Shown here piece after piece: positions 37,110 through 48,853 of a stretch of 64,000 nt of DNA (position 1 is the first letter of the stretch; each line of letters begins with the position of its first letter). The notes under the pieces are model-generated. The model was not told where the DNA came from and searched no databases. It worked only from the letters and a program-made list of their open reading frames with translations. The position numbers and the translations under genes are program-made. The stretch comes from Earliella scabrosa (taxonomy: Eukaryota > Basidiomycota > Agaricomycetes > Polyporales > Polyporaceae). The stretch spans positions 1,364,001 to 1,428,000 of the forward strand of contig JABYQQ010000007.1 in assembly GCA_022605405.1 (NCBI GenBank), written 5' to 3'.

Positions 37110-40100
37110 ATGGAGGCCTTCACAGTCAAGGCCACCTACCGTAGCGAAACTCGCAAGTTTTCCTTCCCCGACAGTGTATTTCCGACATACGAGCAGTTGT
37201 ATAGCCAGGTGAGCACCCACCACCCATGGCAACCCCGTGTCATGTACTTACCGCAGCTACCTATCCCAGTTGTATCGGGTCTTCCCCATATCCCACTCGT
37301 TCTATCTATCGAAGCTCCTCTTCTCTCCTAATATTTCGACGCATGCTCGCGTTTTAATTGGCAAGGAGGTCCACTCCGCTGAAGAGTACGACCACCATGT
37401 CGCCCCTTATCGGGGTCGCTCCTGGCCAGGCGCCCTTCTCCGCTTCGCCGTTTTCGACGAAACCCCACACAAGTCTCCTCGCATGTCACCAAGCTCTAGA
37501 TTCTCTGACGCAACATCCAATGTCTCCGAGTCAGAGTCTGCGACATCTGCCAGCGCGGCCTCAGCCACCACTGTGCGCCCTGCTGCGGACCCTTACTCCC
37601 ACATCCGAGGTGACCGTCGTATCTTGCTTGACCGCATTCTCGAGCGCACGCACAACCGCGCTTCATTCCACGCTATGCCTCCAACTCCTCCGGCTTCATC
37701 TCGGCCCACGTCCATGGCCGAATCATCGTCCCGTCCGACGTCGTTAGCTTCGGAACCAGCTGGTTGGCGCCCACTCCCAGCCCGGCCGACCCCAAGCGGC
37801 GAATCTGCAGCGAGCACAACGAGCACGCGGACTGTTCGTCCTTCGCTCTTCGATTTGCTTGCCAACACGCCGCCGACCAACTCCGTTCCATCGAGGCCTT
37901 CAAAGCGCTCCTCGGTACGCGTGAGTGGCCCGGAGAAGTCCCACGAACAGCCCGCGAGCAAGAAGGATGGATTGATGTCTTGGATGGAATGGCAACCGAA
38001 GCCGCCTGCGTCGTCCGACTTGAAGCTACCCTCCCTAGGTGAGGTTCGGCCTCCTCCTAGGCCGGCCTTTGTGGCACCGCCGCCTCCCATCCTGTTTTCG
38101 CGGCACATTCCCAGCCAGTCAGACACGAAAGGTCGGACTGATGGGGACATGGTCATGAAGTCCTCCCCTGTGCGCAGTGATCCGGTACCACCATTGAGGT
38201 CAGACCGCAAAGACAGCACGCAGTCACTTGCGCAGCCCCGTCGGTCGCCGCAGCTCGAGTTGCTGCGCAATGCACGACCAGAAAAGCTGCAACCCGGGCA
38301 TCGCTCCTTCGGTATGGCTGATCCTCAGGTCCGTCCCAAGGCTGAGCCTTGCTGCTCAGTCGAGGAGGGGAAAGCGGAAGTCAAAGCGCTCATGGAGCAG
38401 TTCAAGCGAGACTTCAACAAGACTATGGTCAAGACCTTTGGGGAGGATTGGGACAAAGCAGCGTCGCCCGAGAAGTCAGAGGCGCCCCTCCCTCACCTTC
38501 CTTCACCGCCCACTCACCGTCCCGTGCTGCCTGAATCTGAACCACGTCCCATCATCATCTGCCCCGCTCCCCCTCCGCCTTCTCTACCGGTGCCGCCGCC
38601 TCCGCCGCCGCCTCTGTTTGTACCTCCGCCTCCACCTCCGTGCATCATCCCGCCTCCGCCTTTTGTCCAGGGATTCATCCCCTTCCCTGCATCGCTGTCG
38701 TCTTCGCGATCGAGCACGCCTATGGTTCCGCCACCTCCACCGCTACCTGGTTGGACTCCACCGGAATCGTGGAACCAGACTCATGAGACTGCGGCGGAGC
38801 TGCTTCATGGTGAGACGGTTCACATGGACGTTAGATGCGATTACTGCGGGAAGAAGAACATTAAGGGAATAAGGTACAAGTGCCTGCAGTGTGCCGGTAC
38901 GTGCAAAGTTGTGACGTCTGCAGTCATGTTCCTGAATATCGCCCGTAACAACACAGACCACGACTGGTGCAGTGCTTGTATGGCTTCGCCGAAGGCTTGG
39001 GAAGCTCACCCCGCAAGCCACGCGTTCTTCCCCATCCACAAGACAGAGGACTTTTTGCAATTCTGTCTCGTCAAGGACCGCCGATTGCGTCGTCAGCCGA
39101 CGCACCAAGGCATCACGTGCGATGGTTGCCAGCAGAAGAACATAACTGGTGTGCGATACAAGTGCATTCAATGCGATGGTCAGTTCGACGCTCTGAAACG
39201 AATGTTCATGATTTAACGTGCTCTTTAGACTTCGACTTCTGCGACGCGTGCGTATCCAGCCCGCAAACGCGCCTCAGCCACGACGTGTCCCACGTGTTCT
39301 TCCCCGTCAAGGAGCCTGGCATGAAAGAGGCGTTCAACAAGGCTCGCAAGCAAGTGCAGCAACCCGCGGTCATCCCTCCTCCCATTCCTGAGATGCAGCA
39401 TCTTTCTGTGCACTGCGACGGCTGTGGGCAATATCCTCTCAGTGGCGTAAGACACAAGTGTCTCGATTGCAATGGTGGGTCAATCTTGTTCTCGATGCCA
39501 CCGTGTTGTACTTATTGCCTATAGACTACGATTTCTGCACGACTTGCCTCTCCAACCCCGAGGTCCGGGCCAAGCACGATTCTTCGCACGCCTTCTTCCC
39601 TGTGACGGTCCCGTTGAATCTCACGGAGTACAACAAGGTCCGCGCCAGCCACCGTAGGAGCACCGCAGATTCTCCAAGGGTCGTCAACACCACGCAGACC
39701 CCCCGCCCGGTGCACAAGAACATCATCTGCGACATCTGCAACAAGCAGATCATTGGTGTGCGTCACAAGTGTCTCGATTGCGCGGACTACGACCTTTGCG
39801 AGGATTGCATCTCCAACCCCACTTTGCGCAACGAGCACGATGCTCAGCATCAGTTCTTTGCCATCGAGAAGCCGGGCGAAGTCATAGTCCATACTATCTT
39901 CAGTGGCGACGGCGAGCGTGAGCCCGCTCGCCCAGCTCAGCCTTCGTCGCAGAGGATCAGCGCGTCTGGGCCTCGTTCAAGGGATGTAGAGCCGGTCGTC
40001 CACAACGCCATGTGCAACATGTGCGACTCGAGAATCCGTGGGGATCGTTTCGTACGTCGAAGTTCAGCTATATGCGCTGCTCCATTAACTAACGGCTTCG

Positions 40101-42452
40101 TGCAGAAATGCCTCAACTGCCCTGATTACGACGTCTGCCAGCTCTGCTACAGGTATGTCACTCCACCTACGTATCGCTGAAATTGTTCCTGAACAGATCG
40201 ATAGGATCACGTCCGAGCAGCACCCTGACCACGGCTTCGTGAAGGTTGGTGAGCCGGCGATGCTGATGGTGAGTTCTGTTCATCTGCCCCATCGTATCCA
40301 CGAGTTGACACCATTGCCAGATTCGGGACACCTCGAACGACCCTATTCACTTCGCTTCATGCAACGCTTGCGGCCAGAGGATCAGAGGTATCCGGTATAA
40401 GGTCAGACGAATGATACATGGATGCTGTAGCATAGTCGCTGACTGGACCTTCCAGTGCATGCACGAGTCTTGCCCCGACTTCGACTTGTGCGAGAACTGC
40501 GAGGCACATCCAATTCCTGTTCACCCCATCACGCACCCTCTGCTCAAGATGCGCATCCCTGGTGTTGTCGTGCCGACTCTCTTGCGAACCGATGAGGTCG
40601 TCATGCCCAGGATGGTGCCGCGTCCTCCCAGCTCGTACGAGTACGTTCCTGCTGCTGAGCAGTCGTCGCCTGCCATGCCTGCGCCTACGCTTGAGACCAT
40701 CGAGTCGTTCGTGAATGCGCCTGCCCAGCCGCCCGCTCTCCCTCTGCCCGAGTTCACGCCCGATCTGCACGTCCCCAGTCTTCCTCCCACTACGACGCCG
40801 CCTCCCCACAGCTTCAACCCCTTCTATCACCCGTCTGAAGTTCCTTTCGTGTGGTCATCTCCCTTGGTTCCATCTCCGCCCGCGACCTTCGAGGAACGAT
40901 GCATCCCAATTCCTGTACCTGTGAGGCTTCCAACCCCGCCGACGCCCAGTGCCCGTCTCTCGCCGCCCGTACCCGAGCCAGTTGTGTCATCCCCTCTCGA
41001 GCAGCCGGAATCCATCCGGGACCTCGAGAACATGTTCAGCCAAGTTCTCTGCATCTCGGAGGTACCTATTCCCGAGTTCGTTGTCCCTCCTTCCCGTCTT
41101 GTCGACGTGGATGAAGTCACCAACATCTCAACGAACGAGGGGACGCTTGGCGGTGCCTCTACGCCATCGGAAGTCCCTACCACGTCTGCGTCATCCTCGA
41201 AGTCGGTCCCCAAACTCGGCCCTGTCAACGATAACTGGCAGGAGCTTTGGCCAGAGATCTACACGAACTTCAAGCATCTCCTCCACCCGGCCACTCCTCC
41301 AGCGGAGTCTGCTCCTACGCCTAACCGGGAGATGTCGATGCCAGGTGCCATGTTCCCAGACGAACCTTTGCCGGTCGAAGAGGCGAAGCCGCTGACTGCT
41401 CCTGCTGTCAACATCCCTCCAGCGTTGGAGGAGTCGCCGTTGGTCGGCGAGCCGCTGTTGTGTAGGCCCCTCATGCCGGAGCGGTTGGAGAAGCCTCTCA
41501 GTCTTGGTTGGAGCTTGAACGATCTGATTGGTAGCGCGCGACCTGTAGAGGCGGCTCTCCCTCGGATTCCCACTCCTCCTACGTCCATCCCTGTGGTCCC
41601 TGTGGTCCCTGTGATCCCTGTTGACCCCACCCCCAAGCCGTCCTCTTCCGGTCACTTCTGGCAGACCGCCCCTCGGGAAGTCGCTTCTCCAACCGCCGCG
41701 TTCGTGTCTGACAGCAACATCCCTGTTGGCCAAATATTCCCGCCTGGCGCCGAGTTCGTGAAGTCATGGAGGATGCGCAACGACGGCACTGTAGACTGGC
41801 CCGACAGCACTGAGCTTGTGTTTGTTGCTGGAGACCGCATGTTCCCCCGCGTCGGTTCTCCTCCCAAGGTCAAGATCGGCTGTGTCAAGGCTGGTGAAGA
41901 GGTCGAGTTGGTCTCTGGCGAGTTGAAGGTACGTGTGTCACGCGACAGGTTTGCGATCTCATGCTGATCTGCTTCTACAGGCTCCTGAGGTCCCGGGCAA
42001 GTATGTCAGCTCGTGGCGGTTGAGCGATGGCAATGGCAACCTCTTTGGCAACAGCGTTTGGGTCGAGTAAGTAGCATCAGTTCAAGTTCTAACTAATCGT
42101 GTACTCATGTTTATGCTCTAGCATTACGGTCGCGGAGATGAACGAGACTTCGTCGGACGAATCGCTCGCATCGTCTTCGGTCATCATGCCGCACGCGCTG
42201 CCCCAGACCACGTCGGGCCGCACCACGACCGAGCACAGGTTCTCCTCGTCATCGATGACCTTCCCCTCTGCTCCGCCGTCGGAGGGTGGTTCGTCGGTCT
42301 CTCTCTTGGATGCCTTCTCCTCGGACTCTGACGACGACGCTATCTACGAGGATAGCCGCTCTCGCGTCATTATCTCTCCTGTGGCCCCACCCGTGCAAGA
42401 GGCTGAATATGTGATGTTGTTCGACAGCTCTTCGTCCTCCGAGGACGATTAA
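37110..42452 (+). CDS. NBR1: NBR1-type selective autophagy receptor with six ZZ fingers
   Basis: A cargo receptor for selective autophagy, about 1,550-1,600 residues. Order: an N-terminal PB1 domain (TVKATYRSETRKFSF, then LYRVFPISHSFYLSKLLF); a disordered Pro/Ser region with polyproline (38570-38760); six ZZ zinc fingers at about 38820-39030, 39100-39300, 39410-39600, 39715-39860, 40000-40250 and 40310-40540 (each CxxC with a DYDxC or DFDxC core); a Pro-rich stretch; and the FW (NBR1) domain at about 41690-42110 (FVKSWRMRNDGTVDWP, then KYVSSWRLSDGNGNLFGNSVW). The acidic C-terminus contains EAEYVMLFD, a good LIR/AIM-like core (YVML). ZZ1-ZZ3 are each cut by a phase-1 intron at the same place. 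The TAA is at 42450. Human NBR1 has only one ZZ; multiple ZZ copies are known in fungal homologues. Confidence 0.93.
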
Positions 42453-42670
42453 GTAATTTCATGGACATCCTTTGGTTCGCTATGTGGTCCCGTTTTCTGT
42501 ATTGTGTACGATAGCCAGACACGTCGTAAAGGAAATATTGCTCGGTGATTCCCGTCGTCGCTCCTTGTCACTTGTACTATAGTTGATGTGATGTGCAGCC
42601 CGAATATGAGTATCGTTGACATAGACAAACTCCAATCGAGTGTGAACGATGTGGGGGCAATCTACAACGT
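42453..42670. other. Short convergent intergenic region
   Basis: 3' flanks of NBR1 and monooxygenase paralogue 3; nothing else seen. Confidence 0.5.
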
Positions 42671-44428
42671 CTACTTAGCTACCGGATATGCGCCGCTCTC
42701 ACGAAGCAGAGCAATCGCTCGTTCGAGGTCGGCGGCCATGTCGTGGTGCCACACGGGGTCATACATGTTCCGCAAGTCCTCTCGGATCCCCTCCGCCGTT
42801 GTCCCGTGCGAGCCCTGAAAGTCGTATACACTGCCCGCGTAACGGCTTCCTTCCCATACCATCTGTGCTCGTGGCTGGCGGATGCTGGAATATGCGCGGA
42901 GGACGCCCTGCCAGTGTCTCTGCCGTGAGCGGGGGCCGTATAGATGATGCAAAGGATAGGACGGACCTCGATGTTATCAGCATTGGTGTCGGGATGGCTC
43001 AGAAGGCGAGTGAGCACATAGGCGTCCTCAACGCCTTGTCCTGCTCCTGCGCCCATGTGCGGAAGCATTGCGTGCGCCTGACCGAAGGCGGGTTCAGGTC
43101 ACCGACGTTCAAGATTGTGTGGAGAGCTTACCGCATCGCCAAGAAGTGCCACCCTGCCTTTGGCAAAGCTTTCCAGTGGGGGATCCACGACGTGAATGTA
43201 CCAGGTGCTCGGGTTCTCGGGCATGCACTCGAGGAGGGCCAGGACCTCTGGGCCCCAGCCCGCATACTCTTGCTTGAGGACCTCCTTGGATACAGGCTGG
43301 ACCCAAGATGTGCCTTCTGGGAGGTTTTCAGAACCGATAGGAATGTCGTAGCGCGCCGAGAATGCGACGACGTTGATCTACGTCTCGTAGTAGGATGAAT
43401 CTCGGCTTAGAGAGCAAAGATGCACGCTCACTATTTCTGCGTCTTTGATGGCAAACAGTATGAAGTGCTACGTCGGACGTTGAGCCTTGTTGGACATGCA
43501 ATGGCAGACACGGGGCATGACTGGACCTACTTTGCTTGGTCCACATAGGCATAGCGGGTGGTCGCTCAGGTCCATCTTGAAGCCGGCAGCCTTCAGCTTC
43601 GCGTAAGGAATCAAGCCCCTGTATGCGATGGTGTTGCTGTATGCTAGCCGTTTATCTGTTCCGCCGAGCACGAAGTTGCGGACGACGCTCTTGATCCCGT
43701 CCGCTCCGAGTACGACGTCCGCCTCGAACGTTGTTCCGTCCTGGAAGTGGACCGTCATGCGCTTGGGATCTATGGTCGATTCGGTAATGGAGGTGCAACG
43801 TTTGTTGAAGTGTGCGACGCTGGGATCTAGGAGCGAGATGAGGGCGTCGAGAAACGTCGCCCTGTATCTCAGAGTATGAGGCGGCAGTGCAGAGATATGA
43901 TCGTTGGCAGCCACACCTGTGAAGCGATATTCGTATGTCTTCAGAAGTGGTTTCGTACTGTAAAAGTGTGTCAAGGGGCTTAGGAGAAACGGAATGCATG
44001 TATCTCACTGTGTAGATGTGCTCATGGTCGCCCATGCCGTAGTGAAAGCGGAAACTGGTGTTTCTCAGTTCATCAGGGTTAACCCTTGCGATGATGGCCT
44101 CCATGATGCCAAGATCACGAAGAATTCGTACGGCGTTGGGTCCTAGAGGATTGAAGATGACATGACCTGTCATTACCGGCCAGCGACTGGGGAAGAAAGC
44201 GGCGGTATATACCCATGCCTATCCCTGCGCCAATTTCACTGAAGGCCGCCTGCGAAATCATGATCAGCACCGACAGAATTTGAAGAGCAGAAGCTCAGGA
44301 CCTACTGCAGATTCGAACAGCTGTACTGGAACGCCCGCCCTCTGCAAGGCGACCGCACATGTAAGCCCACATACACCTCCGCCGATTACCGCGACTTGGA
44401 ACCGCTTCTTGGTATCCGGATCGGCCAT
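42671..44428 (-). CDS. FAD-dependent monooxygenase, salicylate-hydroxylase-like (paralogue 3)
   Basis: Third intact family member in the window, about 33 kb from the tandem pair. The start at 44428 gives MADPDTKKRFQVAVIGGGVCGLTCAVAL. Then come AAFSEIGAGIGMG, GPNAVRILRDLG, RATFLDALISLLDP, DVVLGADGIKSVVRN, NVVAFSARYDIPIGSENLPE and GRVALLGDA plus HAMLPHMGAGAGQGVEDAYVL; the end is RESGAYPVAK. Exon borders sit at the same protein positions as in paralogues 1 and 2. Two TATATA elements lie upstream at about 44464-44471 and 44498-44504. It is convergent with NBR1. Substrate unknown. Confidence 0.9.
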
Positions 44429-44463
44429 GGTGTTGTATGGGGCAGACTGTTATCCGACTGTCG

Positions 44464-44504
44464 GTATATATGGGGTCCTACCACGCTGTCGAGGAGCATA
44501 TATA
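44464..44504 (-). promoter_or_regulatory. Paired TATA elements before monooxygenase 3
   Basis: Two TATATA runs 36 and about 70 nt upstream of the ATG at 44428. Either could direct a short leader. Confidence 0.5.
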
Positions 44505-45783
44505 AGGCCGGTCATGCTCGCATATAGCAGGTCTAAGAATGAATTAGGGCTCCACGAGAACCTGGGGTCGTATCGCGCCCACACCAGACTGCGGGTGGGA
44601 AGAGCTGTCAGCCAATACAGACACGCAGAGCGTTGCGGACACCAACCTGAGGGCGTTCTGTGCTCCGATGCCGAAGAGGACGCGCCGAAGAAGCGACCGG
44701 CATCTGGTGTGCGAACGTGCTGACTGTCCCGGGGGTCACCGTTGTCGATAGAACGAACAGAGCTCCCGAAGCTGACGACGGCTAATCCTATACTGGCGAT
44801 ACGACGGGCTTCTCGGCTGGATCTCGGAGCAGCAGCTGTTGCACTGACGTCGGGGATGGTCTCAAGTTCGCTATCGTGTTATACGATACATTGAGCCGGG
44901 AGTTATATGGGACATGATGAGTGTCGTAGTGCTCGCCGCTTGTCCGCGATGGGAGCTGAGTGCCACTGAGGGCGGTAAGCCGCCTTATTGCGAGCACTTG
45001 CAACGCCGTCGTACGCCGTGTGTCCCTCGCCACATGCTTCTGGTCTTTCTGTTGTGAAACGGTGCTGCGGATGCGATGCAATGGCAATGAGCGCCATGTG
45101 AACCTCAGATGTGAATCCGTGGGACGCACCTTGTGCCTTTCAACGCTGCGTATACGTTGATAGCCAGATCTGCGCTATTCTGAACGTAGGCAGGTCGTCT
45201 TGGTTGGAGAGCATACTACTCGCCGCAACTTCGCTAATGGCCATCATGCAACATTCCCGTCGGTTCACATCCAATGCAGGGATCCGACCGAGCTGGGCGT
45301 CGAGGGCACAACAAAGTGATGGATTGATGCTTGAGCTATGCCATCGCGCGGAGCATAGGGAAGATGGATGCGCAGCCGGCGCCGACGGACATTGCATGAA
45401 TTGAGTGGATGGTTGCAAACTGGATAAGTACTGATCGCCGGACGGCGTCTATTCAATGCATGTAACCGGCATCCGCCGAGGCCCGAGTCTCGCAGCTTTG
45501 TCTCTTTCTCCATGGGTCACCGGTCATCTACCTTATACATAGACCATAGACTGAGGTCGCGGCGGCGGCATTACAGCAAGATATCGATTTGTCCACCTCA
45601 GATATCGATTTGTCCACCTTCAAAATCGAAAAGGATTCCGCTCGGAACTTGCCAAGAGAACATCTCTACTAAGTAGTCTCCGACAGAACCTAGTACCGTC
45701 ACCGACACAAGCTACAGTGCTAGGCATGATCTACATGGGCCCTAACAATGTGTCTACCGTGAGTCAGAGTGTCACAACGAAGC
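44505..45783. other. Intergenic interval with a small tandem repeat
   Basis: About 1.3 kb with no convincing gene. Short open stretches on the minus strand at 44788-45129 and 45140-45513 show no family motif. Confidence 0.45.
45579..45620. repeat. 21-nt direct tandem repeat, two units
   Basis: The unit agatatcgatttgtccacct plus c/t occurs at 45579-45599 and 45600-45620, identical except for the last base. Confidence 0.85.
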
Positions 45784-46888
45784 TCACAATTGTCTCTCAT
45801 GACCAGCTCGAGCAGGTATCACGATCGTAACGACCGGTCTACGGGGCGGTACGTCTTCGTACGCAGGCGGCAGAGGCTCTACGATCTCGCTGCCGGCCCG
45901 CTCGTAGTGCTCGTGCGCATATGCGTCGAGATGCACGCTCCCTGCATCCACCTCGCGAGGCGCGGGTCGTTCTGTGCCCATTCAGTCAGCATGTTGATCC
46001 CTCAGATACGGGTTGGATCGGGGTTCGAGGTGAGTTTGATGAAGCATACTTACCAATCGGCGACCGTTCGCTGACTGTGGCACTCGCCCGCACCGCTCTG
46101 CTGATGAGTGGCATACGATCATCCGAGGTGAAGCTGAGCGGAGTCTCGGGCTCGGCTTCGAGGATCGTGCCTAGTCCCACCGGTGACTGCGGCATCAGGA
46201 TCGTAGTGGAAGTCGTCGCTACGCCTGCACCGCGACGTTAACGTCGACCACTCTATGCGGGCGAGAGTCATACAGAACACTTACTGAGCATGGTGCTCCT
46301 CTTGGTATCTCCGTAGGTCCAATCACTTGGTGCACCGCTGGAACGCGCCGTCAGCGGCGGGTCCAGGGTACTGCTGTACGGGTGGACTTCTTCGTCGTGC
46401 TCCTGCGCCCGCCGTCGTTGCCTGTACAAGAGGCAGAACACGACCGACAACCCCAGGAAGACCGCCGCTATGATGCCTATCGAGATGCCGATCGCCGCAT
46501 TTCTCGATAGGTGGCTAGCACGCGGGGTAGACAGAGCTGGTGCAGAGGAAGCGGCGGAAGTGGAGGTGAGGATGGTCGTCTCCGTGAGCGTCGCAGTGAC
46601 ATTATGCAGGACCGTCGTGGGTATAGGTGTGGGGAAGGTCAACAGCGGTGGTATAGGTGTAGATGAGGCGCTGTGGATCTCTGTATGCGTGACAGTTCGC
46701 GTCGGTGGGTCGGGTTGGCGTTCAACGCTGCTTGTCCGTGGCGTTGGGGGAGGAGGGGGATCAACAGATGTTGTCGAGGGTGTGGGTACGTGGATCGGAA
46801 AGGAAGGACTGTCGAAAGTGAAGACGAAAGTCGGACTGTCAAAGAATGGCGGGAACAGGTCAGAGAAAGGATCCAGTATACCGTCCAT
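45784..46888 (-). CDS. Single-pass membrane protein, Ser/Thr/Pro-rich ectodomain, PPxY tail
   Basis: The start at 46888 gives MDGILDPFSDLFPPFF. About 130 residues rich in Ser, Thr and Pro follow, then one membrane helix (AIGISIGIIAAVFLGLSVVFCLLY) followed by a basic stop-transfer (RQRRRAQ). The cytosolic part is reached through introns near 46287-46200 and 46055-45980. It contains SFTSDDRMPLISRAVRASATVSERSP, and ends with EPLPPAYEDVPP, where PPAY is a WW-domain/Nedd4-type binding motif. The layout resembles fungal Mid2-like or other stress-sensor-type membrane proteins, but no specific family is recognised. An obvious cleavable signal peptide is lacking, so type III insertion is possible. Confidence 0.72.
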
Positions 46889-47840
46889 CGATGGCGTTGG
46901 AGGTCAGGTACACTGGCTACCGCGCTGGGCGATACAATTCGGAGGGATTCGCTGCAGAGGGGGCTCGTACGTCGGCAGGGCGTATTTACTGAGCGGAGTT
47001 GGGCCAGGGGAGCTTCCCTCCCACTGTCGCTACGCCTGGGTTGGCAAGCGGCGACGTCGTTCTTTAGGCTCGAATAGAAGATCTATGCGCGGCCAAACCC
47101 CGTTCTTGACGTGCCACTGCCGACATGAGTACGAGGTGGATTATAATTGCGGAAGTACTACAGAGCCGTGGTCAAAGCAGTCTCGCTCGACTCCCACCCT
47201 GATCAGTTTGAAGGAGTCAGCGGGCAACCTTGCCATTGGGACTCGACAAACACACGCACTTCTCACCGTGTATGCCAATTTATTGCGGATCGTCCGAGTC
47301 AGCGGCGGGGAACTCGTGTCATCCAAACGGGCTGGCCGTCTTCCATGAGAACTCTTCCGCACCAACGCCGCAGGGTTCGAGGTACTCTAAGCTTTCGTGC
47401 GCGTGACGAAGTCTCAATGGGCGGTCCGTTCGGGGCCAGTCGGCGAATTGAACGATCTGGACCACTCGAGGAAGCAGCGGAGATACAATCGCCGTAAGCA
47501 ACGTCCGCGTACAACGTAAGTGCTGTTGACTCAATCCTGAGGACGCATACGCCTTCAGTCAAGTGAGTAGTCAACACCGGTAGACGAAACGAGTACTCAG
47601 CAGGTCCATGAGCGGCATTCCCTTGTCATGAGTGGATCGTCTCGATTGGATATCCACATGTTGCCTTTGCGACCTGTCAGATCAGAAACTTGGCTACATT
47701 ATGACTATCTAAAGCGTGTATGTTACAGGGGAGGTGTGTATGAGCCGTCGATTACAGTCACGGTCGTGAATATTCTGGAGGCGATGGAACCACCCGGGGG
47801 GTATATGGTCGGCGGTCCAGATCCGTCATTGAGAGGCGAC
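46889..47840. other. Intergenic region
   Basis: About 0.95 kb with no gene I can support on either strand; the right part is the 3' flank of the micro-protein gene. Confidence 0.45.
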
Positions 47841-48126
47841 TCAATACGTCGCCCTTCCCCTCCGTCCGAATCTGTATCTGTGTGTGCCAGTGCGACGAGT
47901 GCGTCCGCCGAAGCAGTTGCAGCACAGGATATCGAAAATGACATCGAAGATGGTGACGATGATCTGCGTTTGGCGTCGTGAGGACACAGGCCAGAGACCG
48001 AGAAGGGGAAATGTGAACGAGACATACCGTCACGATGACGCTGACGATGATCATGATGACTTCCGCAATGGCGGAAACGATGGCATTGATGGCGCCTCCA
48101 ATAGCAGATACGATAGCACCCTTCAT
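47841..48126 (-). CDS. 73-residue hydrophobic, Cys-rich micro-protein
   Basis: Two exons, 48126-48028 (33 codons) and 47963-47841 (40 codons plus stop), joined across a 64-nt GT-AG intron in phase 0. The first exon is an almost perfect small-hydrophobic repeat, MKGAIVSAIGGAINAIVSAI, continuing as a second helix. The second exon gives IIVTIFDVIFDILCCNCF and then a basic tail with GGRTRRTG, RFGRRGR and a final TY. The pattern (two hydrophobic helices, CC-x-C, Arg-rich tail) recurs among short hypothetical proteins of agaricomycetes as I recall them, but no function is known. A TATATA at 48274-48279 lies about 150 nt upstream. It is a probable membrane or membrane-active peptide; the gene model is well supported by splice fit. 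Confidence 0.72.
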
Positions 48127-48853
48127 GGACCCGGGTCAGTGCACGGATCCGAGTAGACGGGAGTTGGATAGGGCGCACCATGATGATTACGGCTGTGGCG
48201 ACAGATGCAAATGAAGAGGTGGGGTTCGTAAGTGGTCGTAGATTGTTGGGCCCAAGGACTGGACTATGGGGCCTATATAGAGGGGACGTGAACGATGACG
48301 TAGTGGCGCACGTTCCGCAACGACTGCGTCACGATTACCTTAGTGGGCGACGCTGGCAGAAGGCGCACGGGGAGGAGCCAGGCTTAGCACAGCGAGGAGC
48401 AACTTGTCAAGGTCCGGGTGCCTGGGTTGGAGACTTGTGAGTACCGTCCTGACGTACCTCTCGTCCCCGCATTCCAGCTACGAGAACTACTCTGCCATGT
48501 ATCTGCTCCCGGGTGCCCGCGTGGCGCATCTTCCCCAACTCTGTCCAACCATATTCCGGTCTAGACAGCATGAACGCATCTTTGAGTCATAGCAACGGCC
48601 CGGTCTAGTCAGCATGCAAAGTTCGCGAACGTATGAGGGTTCATAACATGAGGCGACAGAACGGATATCACAAGCGCCGAGGACCGACGTTCCAAAATGG
48701 GCGCCTGCCATCGGCAACGGCCGGGCAGTTGCAGCACAATGGCCGAGGTGCTTCAGGCGACGTCCATGGACTCTATTGCGACTCTATCCTTCTGACTGCG
48801 TTCATTGCACTGGCTTGCAGACACCCCTACGATACCCTCACCGCGACCTCAGC
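48127..48853. promoter_or_regulatory. Divergent promoter region, micro-protein / GOS1
   Basis: About 730 bp; contains ctatatag at 48273-48280, best placed for the minus-strand micro-protein. No other gene seen. Confidence 0.45.

Noticed and set aside
45140..45513. Minus-strand open frames suggestive of a transposon remnant
   Set aside because: No transposase motif, terminal repeats or target-site duplication could be found.
45579..45620. CRISPR-like repeat
   Set aside because: Only two adjacent 21-nt units with no spacers, in a eukaryotic genome; a simple tandem duplication.
46470..47348. Plus-strand open frame of 292 codons
   Set aside because: Its first half is antisense to the membrane protein gene; Val/Gly-rich composition and no family motif.
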